Shown here piece by piece: positions 1-10,519 of a DNA stretch of 64,000 nt (position 1 is the stretch's first letter; the number at the start of each line of letters is the position of its first letter). Below the pieces are notes generated by a model. It was not told the origin of the DNA. It saw nothing but the letters and a program-made list of their open reading frames with translations, and ran no database searches. Source of the stretch: Vagococcus elongatus (GTDB lineage Bacteria > Bacillota > Bacilli > Lactobacillales > Vagococcaceae). Location of the stretch: assembly GCF_003987645.1 (NCBI RefSeq), contig NZ_NGKA01000007.1:1-64000 (forward strand), given 5' to 3'. A program made the position numbers and the translations under genes.

Positions 1-31
1 TTTCGTCTATGGTAAGATGTTTGTAGGTCAT
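1..31 (-). CDS. IS30-family transposase, N-terminal fragment (runs off the window)
   Basis: An ATG at 31-29 opens a frame reading MTYKHLTIDE up to the window edge. An AAGGAG ribosome binding site lies at 47-42, ten bases upstream. The motif (aromatic-x-HLT followed by a charged D-E pair) is what I recall from the start of IS30-family DDE transposases, which have an N-terminal helix-turn-helix that binds the inverted repeat. Only ten residues are visible, so whether the gene is intact cannot be judged. Confidence 0.5.
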   Translation of the reverse strand, partial: MTYKHLTIDE

Positions 32-130
32 TTGTGGCTCACTCCTTGTTTTCTTTGGTCGGAAATACAATTTGAGTGTACCACAAATGACTGTTTTTAT
101 TTTTCTAACTTAATTTTACAATTCAGGATC
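1..130 (-). mobile_element. 5' end of an IS30-type insertion sequence (partial)
   Basis: The left edge carries the first ten codons of a minus-strand gene whose start resembles IS30-family transposases of lactic acid bacteria, followed outward by an AT-rich stretch (about 60-130) that would hold the terminal inverted repeat. I cannot see the other end, so the boundary near 100-130 is an estimate. It sits just beyond the addA terminator. The family call rests on a very short peptide plus recall of IS30 starts. Confidence 0.45.
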
Positions 131-140
131 TTTAATTATA

Positions 141-187
141 AAAGCAGAAGGAAGAAAATCACATAAAGATTTTCTTCCTTCTGCTTT
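141..187 (-). terminator. Strong hairpin terminator after addA
   Basis: A perfect 20-bp stem (141-160 with 168-187) with a 7-nt loop lies 31 bases past the addA stop. The U-tract is short (three bases at the stem foot, then A/T-rich), so it may work in both directions and also insulate against the neighbouring IS. Confidence 0.75.
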
Positions 188-217
188 ATTTATCTTTCCC
201 TCAAATCCAGTAGCAAC

Positions 218-3200
218 CTATGTCATCTCAAGCACTAAATGTTGTTGCAAAAGAATCAGTTTGACCTCAGTGACTGGACGTTTTTTTTCTGCCTCCAAGG
301 CTTTTTTATAAAGCTGTAATTGTCCTTGATAACGTTGTTTTATTTTATTCAAGTCAGCATCTATATAATTTTCTGGTAGATAATCTGTTTTGAAATCATA
401 TAAAATCAAGTCTTCCGAGGTTTCAATGTAACCATCGATGATTCCATGAACTAACAAACGGTCATCGATTCCCTCAGGAAACTCTTCAAAAATATCTTTA
501 GCCGGAATCAGCATAGAAAATGGCTGTTCTCTTGAGACAAACTTCTGATTGGCTATCAAATAACTGCCAAATGGTGTCTCAAAAAATCTCTGCAGATGTT
601 CTGCATCGATTTTTTCCCCCACCTCTTGGGCTATCGAATGATTGGTGACGAGCTTGCTGATGAGATTTCGGATATCTTCTACTGTGGGCGGGTGAGCCAA
701 AGTCAGGAGCTGCAGCACCACGTGTGTTGCCGTTCCAATATCGGCAGATGAAACCTCTTCTGTCTCAGATAAAAATTTTGGTGTCGCCAACTTTTCCTCA
801 GCGAAGCGATGCTTGATTCTCCCATGCCCATTGACAAATTCGATTGGCAATAGTGTGGTGTTATCAGGATCTTCAAATACCCGCTTGATTTCTGACACCG
901 ACTGGTAGCTTGCCGTCTGTGCAGCCACTTCATAGGGGTACTCAAAGGTCAGGACTTTGATGCTTTCAGCTAATTGCTGTTGTTCCTCCACCGTTTGATT
1001 ATTAGTAACCATCTCCGGTTTTTCTATACTGGCAGCATTCGTTGTTGCTTCAGCTTCTGTCTGCTTGATTTTATCCAAGTCAAAGAATTCCACCGAAAAA
1101 TCAACGGCACTCTGATCAAATTTTTGCTGATAGTCTTCTACATGTTCCTCCATGTTTTCTTTTAAGTTCTCATGGCGAACTAAAGTCATCCCTAGCCAAT
1201 CCATTAAAGATTGGGCGCCTAACCGCAACTGGTCGGACAAAACTTCTGTTTTTATCTCAGCTGCTTTGGACCACTTCTTCCACGTATCAGCTTCATTTTT
1301 ATATGAAGCCACAAGAAACAATTTTTCTTCCGCACGAGTCAACCCAACATACAGTTTTCTCATTTCTTCTGCCAGAAGTTTCTTACGTTTCTCCTCACGA
1401 ATCGTTTGATAAGGTAAGCTCTCATATTCAACTCTTGTCAAAGGCTCGATATATTTTATCCCGGCACCCAGCTTTTCATCAAAAATATATTGCTGCCTTA
1501 AATCTTTCAAATTAAAGCGGCGATTCAAATCCATAATGAACACTACCGGAAATTCCAGCCCTTTTGAAGCGTGAATCGTCATCACACGGACGGCATCTTC
1601 ATCTTCGCCAATTGAACTCGGTTCAGCCAAATCTTTTTCTTTTTGCTGCATTTTTTCGATAAACCGGACAAATTGGAAAAGACCTTTAAAACTGCTGTTT
1701 TCATAATTCATCGCCCGTTCATACAGAGCATGCAAATTAGCCTGACGCTGTTTCCCTGACGGCAATCCTCCAACATAATCAATCAATCCTGTGTCTTGAT
1801 AAATTTTCCAGATTAAATCCACCAGTTGTTTGCGCCGTGCCAATTCCCGCCAGCCTGCCAATTGCTTCTCAAAATAATGTATTTTCTTTTGCAAATTTTT
1901 TTCCTCATCAGAAAATTTTTCGGTGTTCATTTTTGAGAAGCTTTTCAGAGCTTCGTAATAGTTCCCTGCTTGACGCTGCAAGCGAATCCGTGCCATATCG
2001 TTTTCTCCCAAGCCAACGATTGGTGAACGTAAAACTGCTGCCAGCGGAATGTCCTGATAAGGATTGTCAATCACATTTAACAACGCCATCACGAGTTTCA
2101 CTTCTGTTGCCTGAAAATAATTTTGCGTATCATTGACGTACAAAGGAATCGACAACTCACTCAAAATATCTAAAATTACTAAATTATTCTTTTTAGTCGG
2201 TGTCAGAATCACGATATCCCGATACGCTAATGGGCGCATTTCTTTTGCTTTTTTATCATATACTTGAAACCCATTTTGCTTCAGTTCACGAATTTTATTC
2301 CCGATGATTCGAATTTCCCCTTCAGTCTTATCATCAATAACGAAGTCCTCAGAAACCTCATCTTCTGATACATCTTCTTCTGAGTTTTCTAATCCGTCAT
2401 TTTCAAAAATCAGCACCTCAGTCTTAAAATCGTCTGTTTTCGGGAAAGCTTTAAATCCATGAACCAGCTTCGCCTGATCATCATAATCCAGCTGTCCCAC
2501 TGAAACATCCATCAACTGAGTAAAAACAAAGTTGGTGAACGCTAAGACATCTCCTCTGGAACGGAAATTCTCAGCTAAAACGATACGCCTTCCGCCCTCT
2601 CCCTTGGCAAAAGCATTGTATTTTTCGATAAACAAGGTAGGATCAGCCAAACGAAAAGAGTAAATGGACTGCTTTACATCACCGACCATAAAAAAGTTGC
2701 CATCCTCTTTTTCAGGACTGCGCAGCCAAAATAATATGTTTTCCTGAAGCTGGTTGATGTCCTGATATTCGTCCACCAGTACTTCTTTAAATTGCTTGCG
2801 ATAAAAAGAACTAGCCTCAGATGCTTCCCAATCATCACCGCTTTTTTTCCTTAAAATCCGCAATGTCAAGTGTTCCAAGTCATTAAAATCCAATATTTTT
2901 TTCTCTTGTTTTTTAGCTGTGTAAGCTTTATCGAACAAGTCCGCAACTTCTGAAAGATTTTTTATGTAAAATTTTGATCGTTTCAATATCGTCAGATGTG
3001 CATCAGGCGCTATCCCAAAGAAGCCAGACTTCATCTCGTTGATATACTCTTTATTTTGATTGCGGATAGCTTTTGTACTTTCAAATGCTTCTTTGATGAC
3101 ATCATCTGCTTTTTTCCCCGGACCGCGATAAGTTTGAAATTCAACCTGTTTCAGCATCTCATGACAGGTTTCCAGCTTTTCAGCTGAAATCAGCTCGTAA

Positions 3201-4012
3201 ATCTGCTCAAGAATCGCCACTTCATCTTGTAGAATAGCCAAAGGTTTTGCTAATTCAGGCTCTCCCTCTAGAGAAGATACTGCCGAGAATCCTTGTTCAA
3301 TTCTTTCACTTATGACTTGCAGCATATTGGGGCGGATAAACTCTCTATAGACCATCGTGTCCGCCAGCTGTTCCTCCCCCTGATACAAAGCCAGCAACCC
3401 ATCAAGCCATCTTTTCGGCTCAGGATTAGCTCTTGAAAATTCGTATAAAGAATAAATCAACTGAGAAAAGCCTTCATCATTGCGGTCGCCAGAAAAGTTT
3501 TCTGTCAGAGGATAAAACCATTCTTCCTGTTCCCCATAAAGTTCTTCTCTGAGTTCATGCCAAACATCTTCTTTTAACAACAACATCTCTGTTTCATCGG
3601 TTAATAAGCGAAAAACCGGGTCAATATCAATCAAATAATAGTACTTGCGAATTACCTGTAAACAAAACGCGTGTAATGTACTAATTGGCGCCGCAGGGAT
3701 TTTACTGATTTGATTGACCAGGTGTCTCTGCTGTTCTACATCTTGTTCTTCGGTAATTGCCTGTTGAACAGCAGTTAAGATACGTTCTTTCATCTCTTTT
3801 GCCGCTGCTTCTGTATAAGTTGCAATCAAAAGCTGGTCGATGTCCACTCCGCTTTTGATTTTTTCAATGACACGCTGAACTAAAACTGTGGTTTTCCCCG
3901 ATCCTGCCGAAGCGGAAACCAGCAGATTACTGCCGCCGTCATAAATGGACTGCCACTGTCCATCTGTAAAGTGGCTTTGTTCCGGTTTTAATGGTAGTTT
4001 GCCACTCATCAT
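218..4012 (-). CDS. addA: ATP-dependent helicase/nuclease subunit A (AddA/RexA)
   Basis: This 1264-residue protein is the helicase-nuclease motor of the AddAB (RexAB) enzyme, which resects double-strand DNA ends for RecA-dependent recombination. Visible motifs in order: Walker A ASAGSGKT at 34-41, the Walker B-type DEYQDIN near 415, the UvrD-type IHASKGLEF and GLTRAEEKL motifs in the 800-900 region, and a C-terminal RecB-type nuclease site (GIIDGY followed by LYDFKTDYL, near residue 1190). The length matches enterococcal RexA. The start codon overlaps the addB stop as ATGA, with a GGGGAGG binding site just upstream, so the two subunits are translationally coupled. A second ATG directly follows the first and could be used instead. 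Confidence 0.96.
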   Translation of the reverse strand: MMSGKLPLKPEQSHFTDGQWQSIYDGGSNLLVSASAGSGKTTVLVQRVIEKIKSGVDIDQLLIATYTEAAAKEMKERILTAVQQAITEEQDVEQQRHLVNQISKIPAAPISTLHAFCLQVIRKYYYLIDIDPVFRLLTDETEMLLLKEDVWHELREELYGEQEEWFYPLTENFSGDRNDEGFSQLIYSLYEFSRANPEPKRWLDGLLALYQGEEQLADTMVYREFIRPNMLQVISERIEQGFSAVSSLEGEPELAKPLAILQDEVAILEQIYELISAEKLETCHEMLKQVEFQTYRGPGKKADDVIKEAFESTKAIRNQNKEYINEMKSGFFGIAPDAHLTILKRSKFYIKNLSEVADLFDKAYTAKKQEKKILDFNDLEHLTLRILRKKSGDDWEASEASSFYRKQFKEVLVDEYQDINQLQENILFWLRSPEKEDGNFFMVGDVKQSIYSFRLADPTLFIEKYNAFAKGEGGRRIVLAENFRSRGDVLAFTNFVFTQLMDVSVGQLDYDDQAKLVHGFKAFPKTDDFKTEVLIFENDGLENSEEDVSEDEVSEDFVIDDKTEGEIRIIGNKIRELKQNGFQVYDKKAKEMRPLAYRDIVILTPTKKNNLVILDILSELSIPLYVNDTQNYFQATEVKLVMALLNVIDNPYQDIPLAAVLRSPIVGLGENDMARIRLQRQAGNYYEALKSFSKMNTEKFSDEEKNLQKKIHYFEKQLAGWRELARRKQLVDLIWKIYQDTGLIDYVGGLPSGKQRQANLHALYERAMNYENSSFKGLFQFVRFIEKMQQKEKDLAEPSSIGEDEDAVRVMTIHASKGLEFPVVFIMDLNRRFNLKDLRQQYIFDEKLGAGIKYIEPLTRVEYESLPYQTIREEKRKKLLAEEMRKLYVGLTRAEEKLFLVASYKNEADTWKKWSKAAEIKTEVLSDQLRLGAQSLMDWLGMTLVRHENLKENMEEHVEDYQQKFDQSAVDFSVEFFDLDKIKQTEAEATTNAASIEKPEMVTNNQTVEEQQQLAESIKVLTFEYPYEVAAQTASYQSVSEIKRVFEDPDNTTLLPIEFVNGHGRIKHRFAEEKLATPKFLSETEEVSSADIGTATHVVLQLLTLAHPPTVEDIRNLISKLVTNHSIAQEVGEKIDAEHLQRFFETPFGSYLIANQKFVSREQPFSMLIPAKDIFEEFPEGIDDRLLVHGIIDGYIETSEDLILYDFKTDYLPENYIDADLNKIKQRYQGQLQLYKKALEAEKKRPVTEVKLILLQQHLVLEMT

Positions 4013-7000
4013 TCCTGTACCTCCCCTTTCAAATTAAACTTGATTCGATCAATGACATCATCTTTTTTCATTTTTTCCAGCCGATGATAGTTGTTTTCTT
4101 TTAACATAGGATCGAACTGACACACACTGCGGAAAGGACAGTACTGACAAGCAATCCTGATTTTCTCCCTGTAGGCAGGATTCAATCTGATATTCCCAGC
4201 ATAAATATTCTCTCCTGCTTTACTGAACAGCTCACGATTGTGACCTCTGAGCAATTCTAAATCATCCCCAGTCACAAACTGGTTAGAGCGGACCGAACCG
4301 TTTTTCAAAATATTGTAAGGGTAGACGGCTGAAGTTTCTTGAGGCCCTACTGTCTTATCTAACTGTTCAATAAAACTATCGTCTTCCAACAGTAAGCCTT
4401 GGTAACGAAACTCTTTCAACATAGACTCAAGCAGCTGATCTTCAGGTATCCCTTCTTTTAACCGCGGATTTTTAACGTGTAAGTAAAAAGCGCCGCCTAA
4501 TTTTGCCTTTTCGGTCCCTACCAGCTGGACCGCATTCATCATAGCAACGTCTAAGTAAGTAATCATCTGCATCGCAAGTCCAAAATAAGCATCTTGAAAA
4601 CTAAATTTATGAGCGCTTGATTTGTAGTCTACCACTGAAATAAAAGGGCCTTCTTCGGTTCTTACGACATCCAAACGGTCGATTTTCCCTCTGATTTTTA
4701 TCTGTCTTTGATCAGAAAGGGGAATTTCCAAACTTGCCAGTCCTTTTTCCTGAGCAATTTCCCCAAAAATCACTTCTGTTTGGGCTGTCGTCAAGCCTGT
4801 GCGCTTACTTTGTTCCCGCAACGCCCAGCTGACTCTTTTTATCGTTTGAATCAGCTGATAGCGTATATAATTCATGCGATTAGACGTGCTCAAAATCATA
4901 AATTTACTATGATCCAATACCTCTGTCAGGACTTGATCAGCGATTTTATTCAATTCAGTTTCATTCAACTGGCTAAGAGACAAGTTATTTTCGATTAATA
5001 CTTTAAAAATAGCATCGAGAGTATCATGGAAAAATTCTCCAGCCGCAGCCGGTGTTAATTCGAAAACTTCCCGCTCTTTCAAACGCAACCCGTAGGTCAG
5101 AAAATATTTGTATTCACACTGATAAAATCGTTCGATTTTTGAGACTGAGCCATACAACGTCTCCCCATACAAATCAGACACAAGTGAGGGTGCCAAAGTT
5201 TCTGGAATATTTTTTTTATTCAAACTGCGGAAAACACTCTGTGCCAATCGGATGGACTGAGTCTCTCCCCGATTAAATAAACTTTTTTCCAGTTGTCCCC
5301 ATTGGTAAGGTATCTCTTTGCCCTCATCCATGCTCTGACGCTTCAGCTGAACCAGCGTACCGACAAGTGTCTGATAATTACCAACAAATGACTCTTCAAA
5401 TGTATCGAGAGAAGGCATAAAATGTTTTTCCTCAATGGCAATCTTCAAACCTTCCGCAATTCTAGCAACATAGGGAGAGATTCTCCCGGTACTTCCCTTT
5501 TCTCCACTCATTGGATAGGTCAAATACAACTTCTCACTGCTGGATAAAAATGCTAAATAAGCTAGATTAGGCTCTTGATGCATGGACTGGCTGCCCGTAA
5601 GCAATAAAAATTGTCCTTCCTGCAGCCCTTCTGCCACGTTGCCCCGTTCCTGATCAGAAAGCAAGGTAGTATTTTCCGTTTTCCCCGGCAAAACTTGATC
5701 GGTGGCACCTAAAATAAAAGTAACTTTATTTTTCTTGGCATGGACCTTGTCCAAGGCTGATACTTTCACCTGATCAAGTGTGGTAGGAACCTTGCTGTAA
5801 GTCGTCCCTTCCAACCCATAAGCTAAAATCTCTTCAAATTCCGCCAAGTCAAAAGAACGCTCCCCCAAAATTTCAACATATTCATCCAACAATGCTACAA
5901 AGGCCTGCCATGTCTGCTCGTGAATCTTTGCCTCCTCCAACTCTCCTTGCTGAATATAATAGTCCCGCCAGAAAAGCAGCTGCTGCTCCACCCCAGTATT
6001 TACTAAAAACTGATACAAAGTATACGCTCCCTCTTTGCCAGTCTTTGCCTGTTTCATTTTTTGATAAAAAGGAACCAAATCATCACGAATATCACGGCGG
6101 ACGTCATTGGAAATTCTTTCGGCAATGGCATCGAGAGACTCTTCATCCTCTGATGATTCTTGGATATACGTGACATATTCCCAATCATTTTCACGGACCC
6201 AGTTTGTTCCTTCATAACCGTACGCCAAAACAACGTTATCCGTTTGGTCGACCTTCTCACGATAGTCATCACGTACCGCCAGCCATTGTTCAATACTTAG
6301 CTGACCGTCCATCTTTGGTAAAAATAATTCTGTTCTTAAAAAACGCATCACATCCGTATAACGATAGTACCTTTTATCAATTGCAAAAAGAGCATCAAGA
6401 AATTCTACTAAGGGATGATGGGTCATCATTAAATCTTCATTTAAGTAAAAGGAGATATCGTGCGCATTAAACACCGGTGTGATTCTCGCATTGTATAGTT
6501 GGGCATCCCGAGTCAACACCTCAATGTCTTGGTAGCGATAGTGCCCGCTAGACACTAATCGGCGAATTTCTTTGGCAACATGCTCAACTTCTGCCTGTGG
6601 ATTTTCCGCCTGCCATATCTTGATATTTCCTTGAGAAGCGGCCGGAAGTTCTTTTTTTTGACGGCTGACTTTCTGGCTGTCACGCCAAAAAACATCCAAC
6701 AGTGCCAGATCATCTGTTATTTCAAAGGGAAGTCTTTCATCTAATTCTATAGGTATGCCGGCATTTTTAGCCCAGTGATACAAGGAGTGATACAAGGAGC
6801 CGCTGTCATAAAAAAGCTCATAAGGTTTTGGCGGCTGGTCTACATAGCCTTGATCTAACGGTAAATCCACTACCAGATTGCCCGCTTTTGACATGAGGAC
6901 CTGAATCAACTCTTGCTCCTGAGCGGTCAGTCTTGTAAAACCAGTCAAAATAAACTGCACATGCGACAAATCTTTTGATTGCAAATACTCAGCTAAATGA

Positions 7001-7569
7001 CTTAATATATCCATTTCATTGATATCATTATCAAATAAAAACTGGCAATAGCGCTGGTAAATCAAAGAAAGATCTTCCAGCTTGCGTTTAAAATCTGCTT
7101 CTTCTGTCTGTTCCGCCAGCAAAAGCAGGTCTTCTTCCATGATTTTCCCCTGATGAAGCTCTTGAAAAAAATCAGCCAGTTGTTGGATAAAGCCGGAATG
7201 CTCCGCTTCTCCACGATAAACCAACAGATTTTCATTGTCTTCCCTCAAGATAGTTCTCAATACCATGTGCTTGCCTGCATCACTTAACTGCTTCCCATTA
7301 TACAAACCAGTGTATTGCAAAAAATACCAAGCTAAACGGGTGAAACTAAACACCTGCAAATTCATCGTCGCCAAGGTTTGAGAATTATCTTGCTGATTTA
7401 ATTTTCGGATGCTGTCCAGCACATGAACTTCTGCTTCAAATTTCACGTGATTGGGTACGATATAAAATACTTGATGTTTCTGATCTTTTTCCAACCATTC
7501 CACTGCCTGCTTTAACAATGGTGTCGTATGGTCACTTCTCGCCGGTCCAAAGAAAAATTTCAATGACAT
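4009..7569 (-). CDS. addB: ATP-dependent nuclease subunit B (AddB/RexB)
   Basis: This 1186-residue protein is the partner subunit of AddA; it supplies the second nuclease and the site that recognises the regulatory Chi sequence. The first residues (FFFGPARSDHTT) stand where Bacillus AddB has a P-loop, but the GKT is absent, as I recall for RexB of lactic acid bacteria. The C-terminus has the nuclease motif VVDYKSS and the iron-sulfur staple cysteines: one in FYQCEYKYF and three in CQYCPFRSVC. It heads the addB-addA operon, follows the lepB terminator directly, and overlaps addA by four bases. Confidence 0.95.
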   Translation of the reverse strand: MSLKFFFGPARSDHTTPLLKQAVEWLEKDQKHQVFYIVPNHVKFEAEVHVLDSIRKLNQQDNSQTLATMNLQVFSFTRLAWYFLQYTGLYNGKQLSDAGKHMVLRTILREDNENLLVYRGEAEHSGFIQQLADFFQELHQGKIMEEDLLLLAEQTEEADFKRKLEDLSLIYQRYCQFLFDNDINEMDILSHLAEYLQSKDLSHVQFILTGFTRLTAQEQELIQVLMSKAGNLVVDLPLDQGYVDQPPKPYELFYDSGSLYHSLYHWAKNAGIPIELDERLPFEITDDLALLDVFWRDSQKVSRQKKELPAASQGNIKIWQAENPQAEVEHVAKEIRRLVSSGHYRYQDIEVLTRDAQLYNARITPVFNAHDISFYLNEDLMMTHHPLVEFLDALFAIDKRYYRYTDVMRFLRTELFLPKMDGQLSIEQWLAVRDDYREKVDQTDNVVLAYGYEGTNWVRENDWEYVTYIQESSEDEESLDAIAERISNDVRRDIRDDLVPFYQKMKQAKTGKEGAYTLYQFLVNTGVEQQLLFWRDYYIQQGELEEAKIHEQTWQAFVALLDEYVEILGERSFDLAEFEEILAYGLEGTTYSKVPTTLDQVKVSALDKVHAKKNKVTFILGATDQVLPGKTENTTLLSDQERGNVAEGLQEGQFLLLTGSQSMHQEPNLAYLAFLSSSEKLYLTYPMSGEKGSTGRISPYVARIAEGLKIAIEEKHFMPSLDTFEESFVGNYQTLVGTLVQLKRQSMDEGKEIPYQWGQLEKSLFNRGETQSIRLAQSVFRSLNKKNIPETLAPSLVSDLYGETLYGSVSKIERFYQCEYKYFLTYGLRLKEREVFELTPAAAGEFFHDTLDAIFKVLIENNLSLSQLNETELNKIADQVLTEVLDHSKFMILSTSNRMNYIRYQLIQTIKRVSWALREQSKRTGLTTAQTEVIFGEIAQEKGLASLEIPLSDQRQIKIRGKIDRLDVVRTEEGPFISVVDYKSSAHKFSFQDAYFGLAMQMITYLDVAMMNAVQLVGTEKAKLGGAFYLHVKNPRLKEGIPEDQLLESMLKEFRYQGLLLEDDSFIEQLDKTVGPQETSAVYPYNILKNGSVRSNQFVTGDDLELLRGHNRELFSKAGENIYAGNIRLNPAYREKIRIACQYCPFRSVCQFDPMLKENNYHRLEKMKKDDVIDRIKFNLKGEVQE

Positions 7570-7620
7570 AAAGGTGCTCCTTCCAAAAAGATTTCTCCTT
7601 TAGTTTAGCATAAAGAAGAT

Positions 7621-7653
7621 AAAAAAAATAATCTGTCCAATCAGACAGATTAT
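7621..7653 (-). terminator. Rho-independent terminator of lepB
   Basis: A 10-bp stem (7628-7637 with 7644-7653, 6-nt loop) is followed in the minus direction by seven Ts (A-run 7621-7627 on the plus strand). It begins 20 bases after the lepB stop, so addBA must have its own promoter within 7570-7625. Confidence 0.88.
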
Positions 7654-7673
7654 CTTTTTATCAATTTCAACAG

Positions 7674-8285
7674 TTAGTCTAAAGTTCCAATTTTTATATC
7701 CAATTTGCCTGAGTCTTCATCTTTGATGAAAATCGGCCAAAATCTGAATTTCACATCTCCTGTGATATCCTCCAGGTCAATCAATCCGATGTAACGACTA
7801 TCCTTAGAAATCGGACGGTTATCCCCTAATACAAAAACCTTGCCCTCAGGTATAACGTCAACTCTCACACTTTCGATATCCATTAAGGTAAAGTCGGTCA
7901 GCATTTCCCCGTCACTTGTTCGATAAGCCGTATACACGACCCCATCTTGCATGTCAGATTTCACATCATCCAAATAGGATTCATTTATTTTTTCACCATT
8001 AATATAAAGTTCATCATTTTTAAAAGATAGACTGTCCCCGGGCAAACCGATAACGCGCTTAATATAATTTTGATCTGGCTGATCTGGTGCAGGAAATGTG
8101 ACAATGTCAAAACGCTTGATTTCAGACATCTTAAACTGAATCACACGTTGCCGGTCTTCCAGTGTGGGCACCATCGAGTCTCCCGAGACTGCCACCGGAG
8201 ACATTACAAAACGCCTCACCACAAAAAGAACAATTATTAAACCGCCAAGCCAAATAATATTACTAATAAATTCTTTTTTACTCAT
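7674..8285 (-). CDS. lepB: Type I signal peptidase
   Basis: Membrane-bound serine protease that removes signal peptides from exported proteins. One N-terminal membrane segment (about residues 8-25) is followed by the nucleophile motif SGDSMVPTL (Ser37), the general base in YIKRVIGLPGD (Lys76), and the conserved LGDNRPISKDSR box. At 203 residues it is a typical Gram-positive S26A peptidase. A GGAGG site lies eight bases before the ATG. Monocistronic: it has its own promoter at 8321-8349 and terminator at 7621-7653. Confidence 0.95.
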   Translation of the reverse strand: MSKKEFISNIIWLGGLIIVLFVVRRFVMSPVAVSGDSMVPTLEDRQRVIQFKMSEIKRFDIVTFPAPDQPDQNYIKRVIGLPGDSLSFKNDELYINGEKINESYLDDVKSDMQDGVVYTAYRTSDGEMLTDFTLMDIESVRVDVIPEGKVFVLGDNRPISKDSRYIGLIDLEDITGDVKFRFWPIFIKDEDSGKLDIKIGTLD

Positions 8286-8320
8286 GGGGTTCCTCCGCTT
8301 CTCTATAACCTAACATGGTT

Positions 8321-8349
8321 ATTTTAGCACACCGCCAAATACTAAACAA
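8321..8349 (-). promoter_or_regulatory. Sigma-A promoter of lepB
   Basis: Minus-strand TTGTTT (8349-8344) and TAAAAT (8326-8321) are separated by exactly 17 bases, about 35 bases upstream of the lepB ATG. Sequence match only. Confidence 0.6.
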
Positions 8350-8363
8350 ACAGATAAGGCCAC

Positions 8364-8395
8364 AAAAAAGAGAGTGTCCGTTTAGAACAACTCTC
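8364..8395 (-). terminator. Terminator of tkt
   Basis: A 6-bp stem (GAGAGT 8370-8375 with ACTCTC 8390-8395) is followed on the minus strand by six Ts (8369-8364). It lies 21 bases after the tkt stop. The stem is short, so confidence is moderate. Confidence 0.6.
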
Positions 8396-8415
8396 CTTTG
8401 CAAAATTACTATTAG

Positions 8416-10419
8416 TTATTCAGCGATTTGATTAAAAATATTGACAACATTTTCAACTGTAAAGCCATATTCTTTAATCACTGTACCGCCAGGAGCACTA
8501 GCACCAAATTTATCAATGCTTAGCGAAGCACCAGCTAATCCCACATAACGTTCCCAACCGAAACTAGCACCCATCTCAATAGATAGACGTTTAGTGACTG
8601 CTTTTGGCAACACACTTTCCTTATACGCAGCATCCTGTGCATCAAATAATTTCATGCTAGGCATAGACACGACTGACACATCTTCACCTTTTTCAGCCAA
8701 AGCTTTTTGAGCTTCTACCGCTAGAGCAACTTCAGAACCGGTAGCAATCAGAATACCTGATGGAACGGCTCCCTTAGCAGGAGAAACGATATATGCTCCC
8801 TTAGAAACTCCTTCAGCAGCTAATTCTGATGTCTTCGGCAATACTGGCAGATTTTGGCGTGTCAAAACTAGCACGGTCGGATGATCCGTTGACTGAACAG
8901 CTAATTTCCACGCTTCACGCACTTCATTACCATCTGCCGGGCGAACAACATTGACATTTGGCATACTGCGCAAGCTTGACAATTGCTCAATCGGTTCATG
9001 AGTCGGTCCGTCTTCACCAACAGCCACAGAGTCATGAGTCAAGACGTAAGTTACTGGAGCCTTTTGAATGGCTGCTAAACGAACGGCTGGGCGCAAGTAA
9101 TCCACAAAGACGAAGAACGTCCCTCCGTATACTTTTGTTCCCCCATGTAAAGCAATACCGTTCATCGCTGCTGCCATAGCAAATTCCCGAACACCAAACC
9201 AGATATTGCGGCCTTCATAACTTCCAGGCTCGAAATCTTTTTCACCGGCGATCATTGTATTATTAGAGCCAGATAAATCAGCAGAACCTCCCCACAAATT
9301 AGGAATAGTTTTTGCCAAAGCCTGAATCATTTCACTACTGGTGACACGGCTAGCCTTCTCTCCGTCTCCTTCATGATAGACAGGCATTTCCTTATCCCAA
9401 TCTGCCGGCAATTTATCAGCAAAAGCGTCTTTAAATTGTTGTGCCAGTTCAGGATATTTTTCACTGTAGTCTTGGAACAACTGATCCCACTCAGCTTCAG
9501 CTTTTTGTCCTTTGACCACTATTTCTTCTTTAAAACGTTCCTTTACTTCTGCCGGAACTTCAAACAGATCATATTCCCAACCATAAGCGGCCTTTGCTGC
9601 TGCTGCACCTTCAGCTCCCAATGGCGCACCGTGCACCTTACTAGTACCTTGATTTGGGGCACCAAAACCAATCACAGTCTTAATTTCAATCATAGTTGGT
9701 TTGCCTGTTTCTGCCTTTGCTTCATCAATAGCTTTAGAAATAGCAGCCAAATCTGTGCCGTCTTCCACAAGGATGTGTTGCCAACCGCTAGCTTCTAGCC
9801 GTCCTTTAACGCTTTCGCTGAATGATTTATCTAAATCACCATCAAGAGAAATATCATTTGAATCATATAAAACGATTAATTTGTTTAACTTCATATGACC
9901 AGCCATGCTGATAGCTTCTTGAGAGATTCCTTCCATCAAATCTCCGTCGCCGCAAATAGCATACGTATAATGGTCAACAACTTTAAAGTTTGGACGATTA
10001 TACGTTGCAGCTAGATGAGCTTCAGCCATCGCAAATCCAACACTCATCGCAATACCTTGACCTAATGGGCCTGTGGTCGCTTCTACTCCGTCTGTATGAT
10101 GAACCTCTGGATGTCCAGGCGTGCGACTATTCCACTGGCGAAATTCTTTTAAATCTTCAATAGTCACATCATAACCTGCTAAATGAAGCAAGCTGTATTG
10201 TAACGCTGAACCATGTCCGGCAGATAAAATAAAACGGTCCCGGTCGGCCCAATTTCTAGAAGTTGTTGGGTTCACTTTCAGATGCTTTGTCCACAAAGCA
10301 TAGGCCATTGGGGCTGCTCCCATTGGCAATCCTGGATGTCCTGAATTTGCTTTTTGAATCATATCGATACTTAGAGTGCGCAGTGTATTAACACCGAGTT
10401 CGTCAATCTTGTCAAACAA
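8416..10419 (-). CDS. tkt: Transketolase
   Basis: Thiamine-diphosphate enzyme of the non-oxidative pentose phosphate pathway; transfers two-carbon ketol units between sugar phosphates. Seen: [17 protein letters not shown] near the N-terminus, the ThDP-binding [13 protein letters not shown] motif, and the pyrimidine-binding region with [19 protein letters not shown] place the start at the TTG at 10419 (667 residues, beginning MFDKIDELG): the AGGAGG site at 10434-10429 is nine bases upstream of it, whereas the ATG at 10428 directly abuts the site with no spacer. The family's usual N-terminus (MFDK...) agrees. A promoter lies at 10463-10491. Confidence 0.95.
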   Translation of the reverse strand: MFDKIDELGVNTLRTLSIDMIQKANSGHPGLPMGAAPMAYALWTKHLKVNPTTSRNWADRDRFILSAGHGSALQYSLLHLAGYDVTIEDLKEFRQWNSRTPGHPEVHHTDGVEATTGPLGQGIAMSVGFAMAEAHLAATYNRPNFKVVDHYTYAICGDGDLMEGISQEAISMAGHMKLNKLIVLYDSNDISLDGDLDKSFSESVKGRLEASGWQHILVEDGTDLAAISKAIDEAKAETGKPTMIEIKTVIGFGAPNQGTSKVHGAPLGAEGAAAAKAAYGWEYDLFEVPAEVKERFKEEIVVKGQKAEAEWDQLFQDYSEKYPELAQQFKDAFADKLPADWDKEMPVYHEGDGEKASRVTSSEMIQALAKTIPNLWGGSADLSGSNNTMIAGEKDFEPGSYEGRNIWFGVREFAMAAAMNGIALHGGTKVYGGTFFVFVDYLRPAVRLAAIQKAPVTYVLTHDSVAVGEDGPTHEPIEQLSSLRSMPNVNVVRPADGNEVREAWKLAVQSTDHPTVLVLTRQNLPVLPKTSELAAEGVSKGAYIVSPAKGAVPSGILIATGSEVALAVEAQKALAEKGEDVSVVSMPSMKLFDAQDAAYKESVLPKAVTKRLSIEMGASFGWERYVGLAGASLSIDKFGASAPGGTVIKEYGFTVENVVNIFNQIAE

Positions 10420-10462
10420 AATAATCATCCTCCTGATTTAGGTTTTTTTTACCTTTATTAGC

Positions 10463-10491
10463 ATTTTACTACTTTTACGTCTGAATAGCAA
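10463..10491 (-). promoter_or_regulatory. Sigma-A promoter of tkt
   Basis: TTGCTA (10491-10486) and TAAAAT (10468-10463) on the minus strand with a 17-base spacer, ending 28 bases before the tkt ribosome binding site. Confidence 0.55.
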
Positions 10492-10519
10492 TGAAATTAT
10501 TGATACTTTTAAGTATAAC

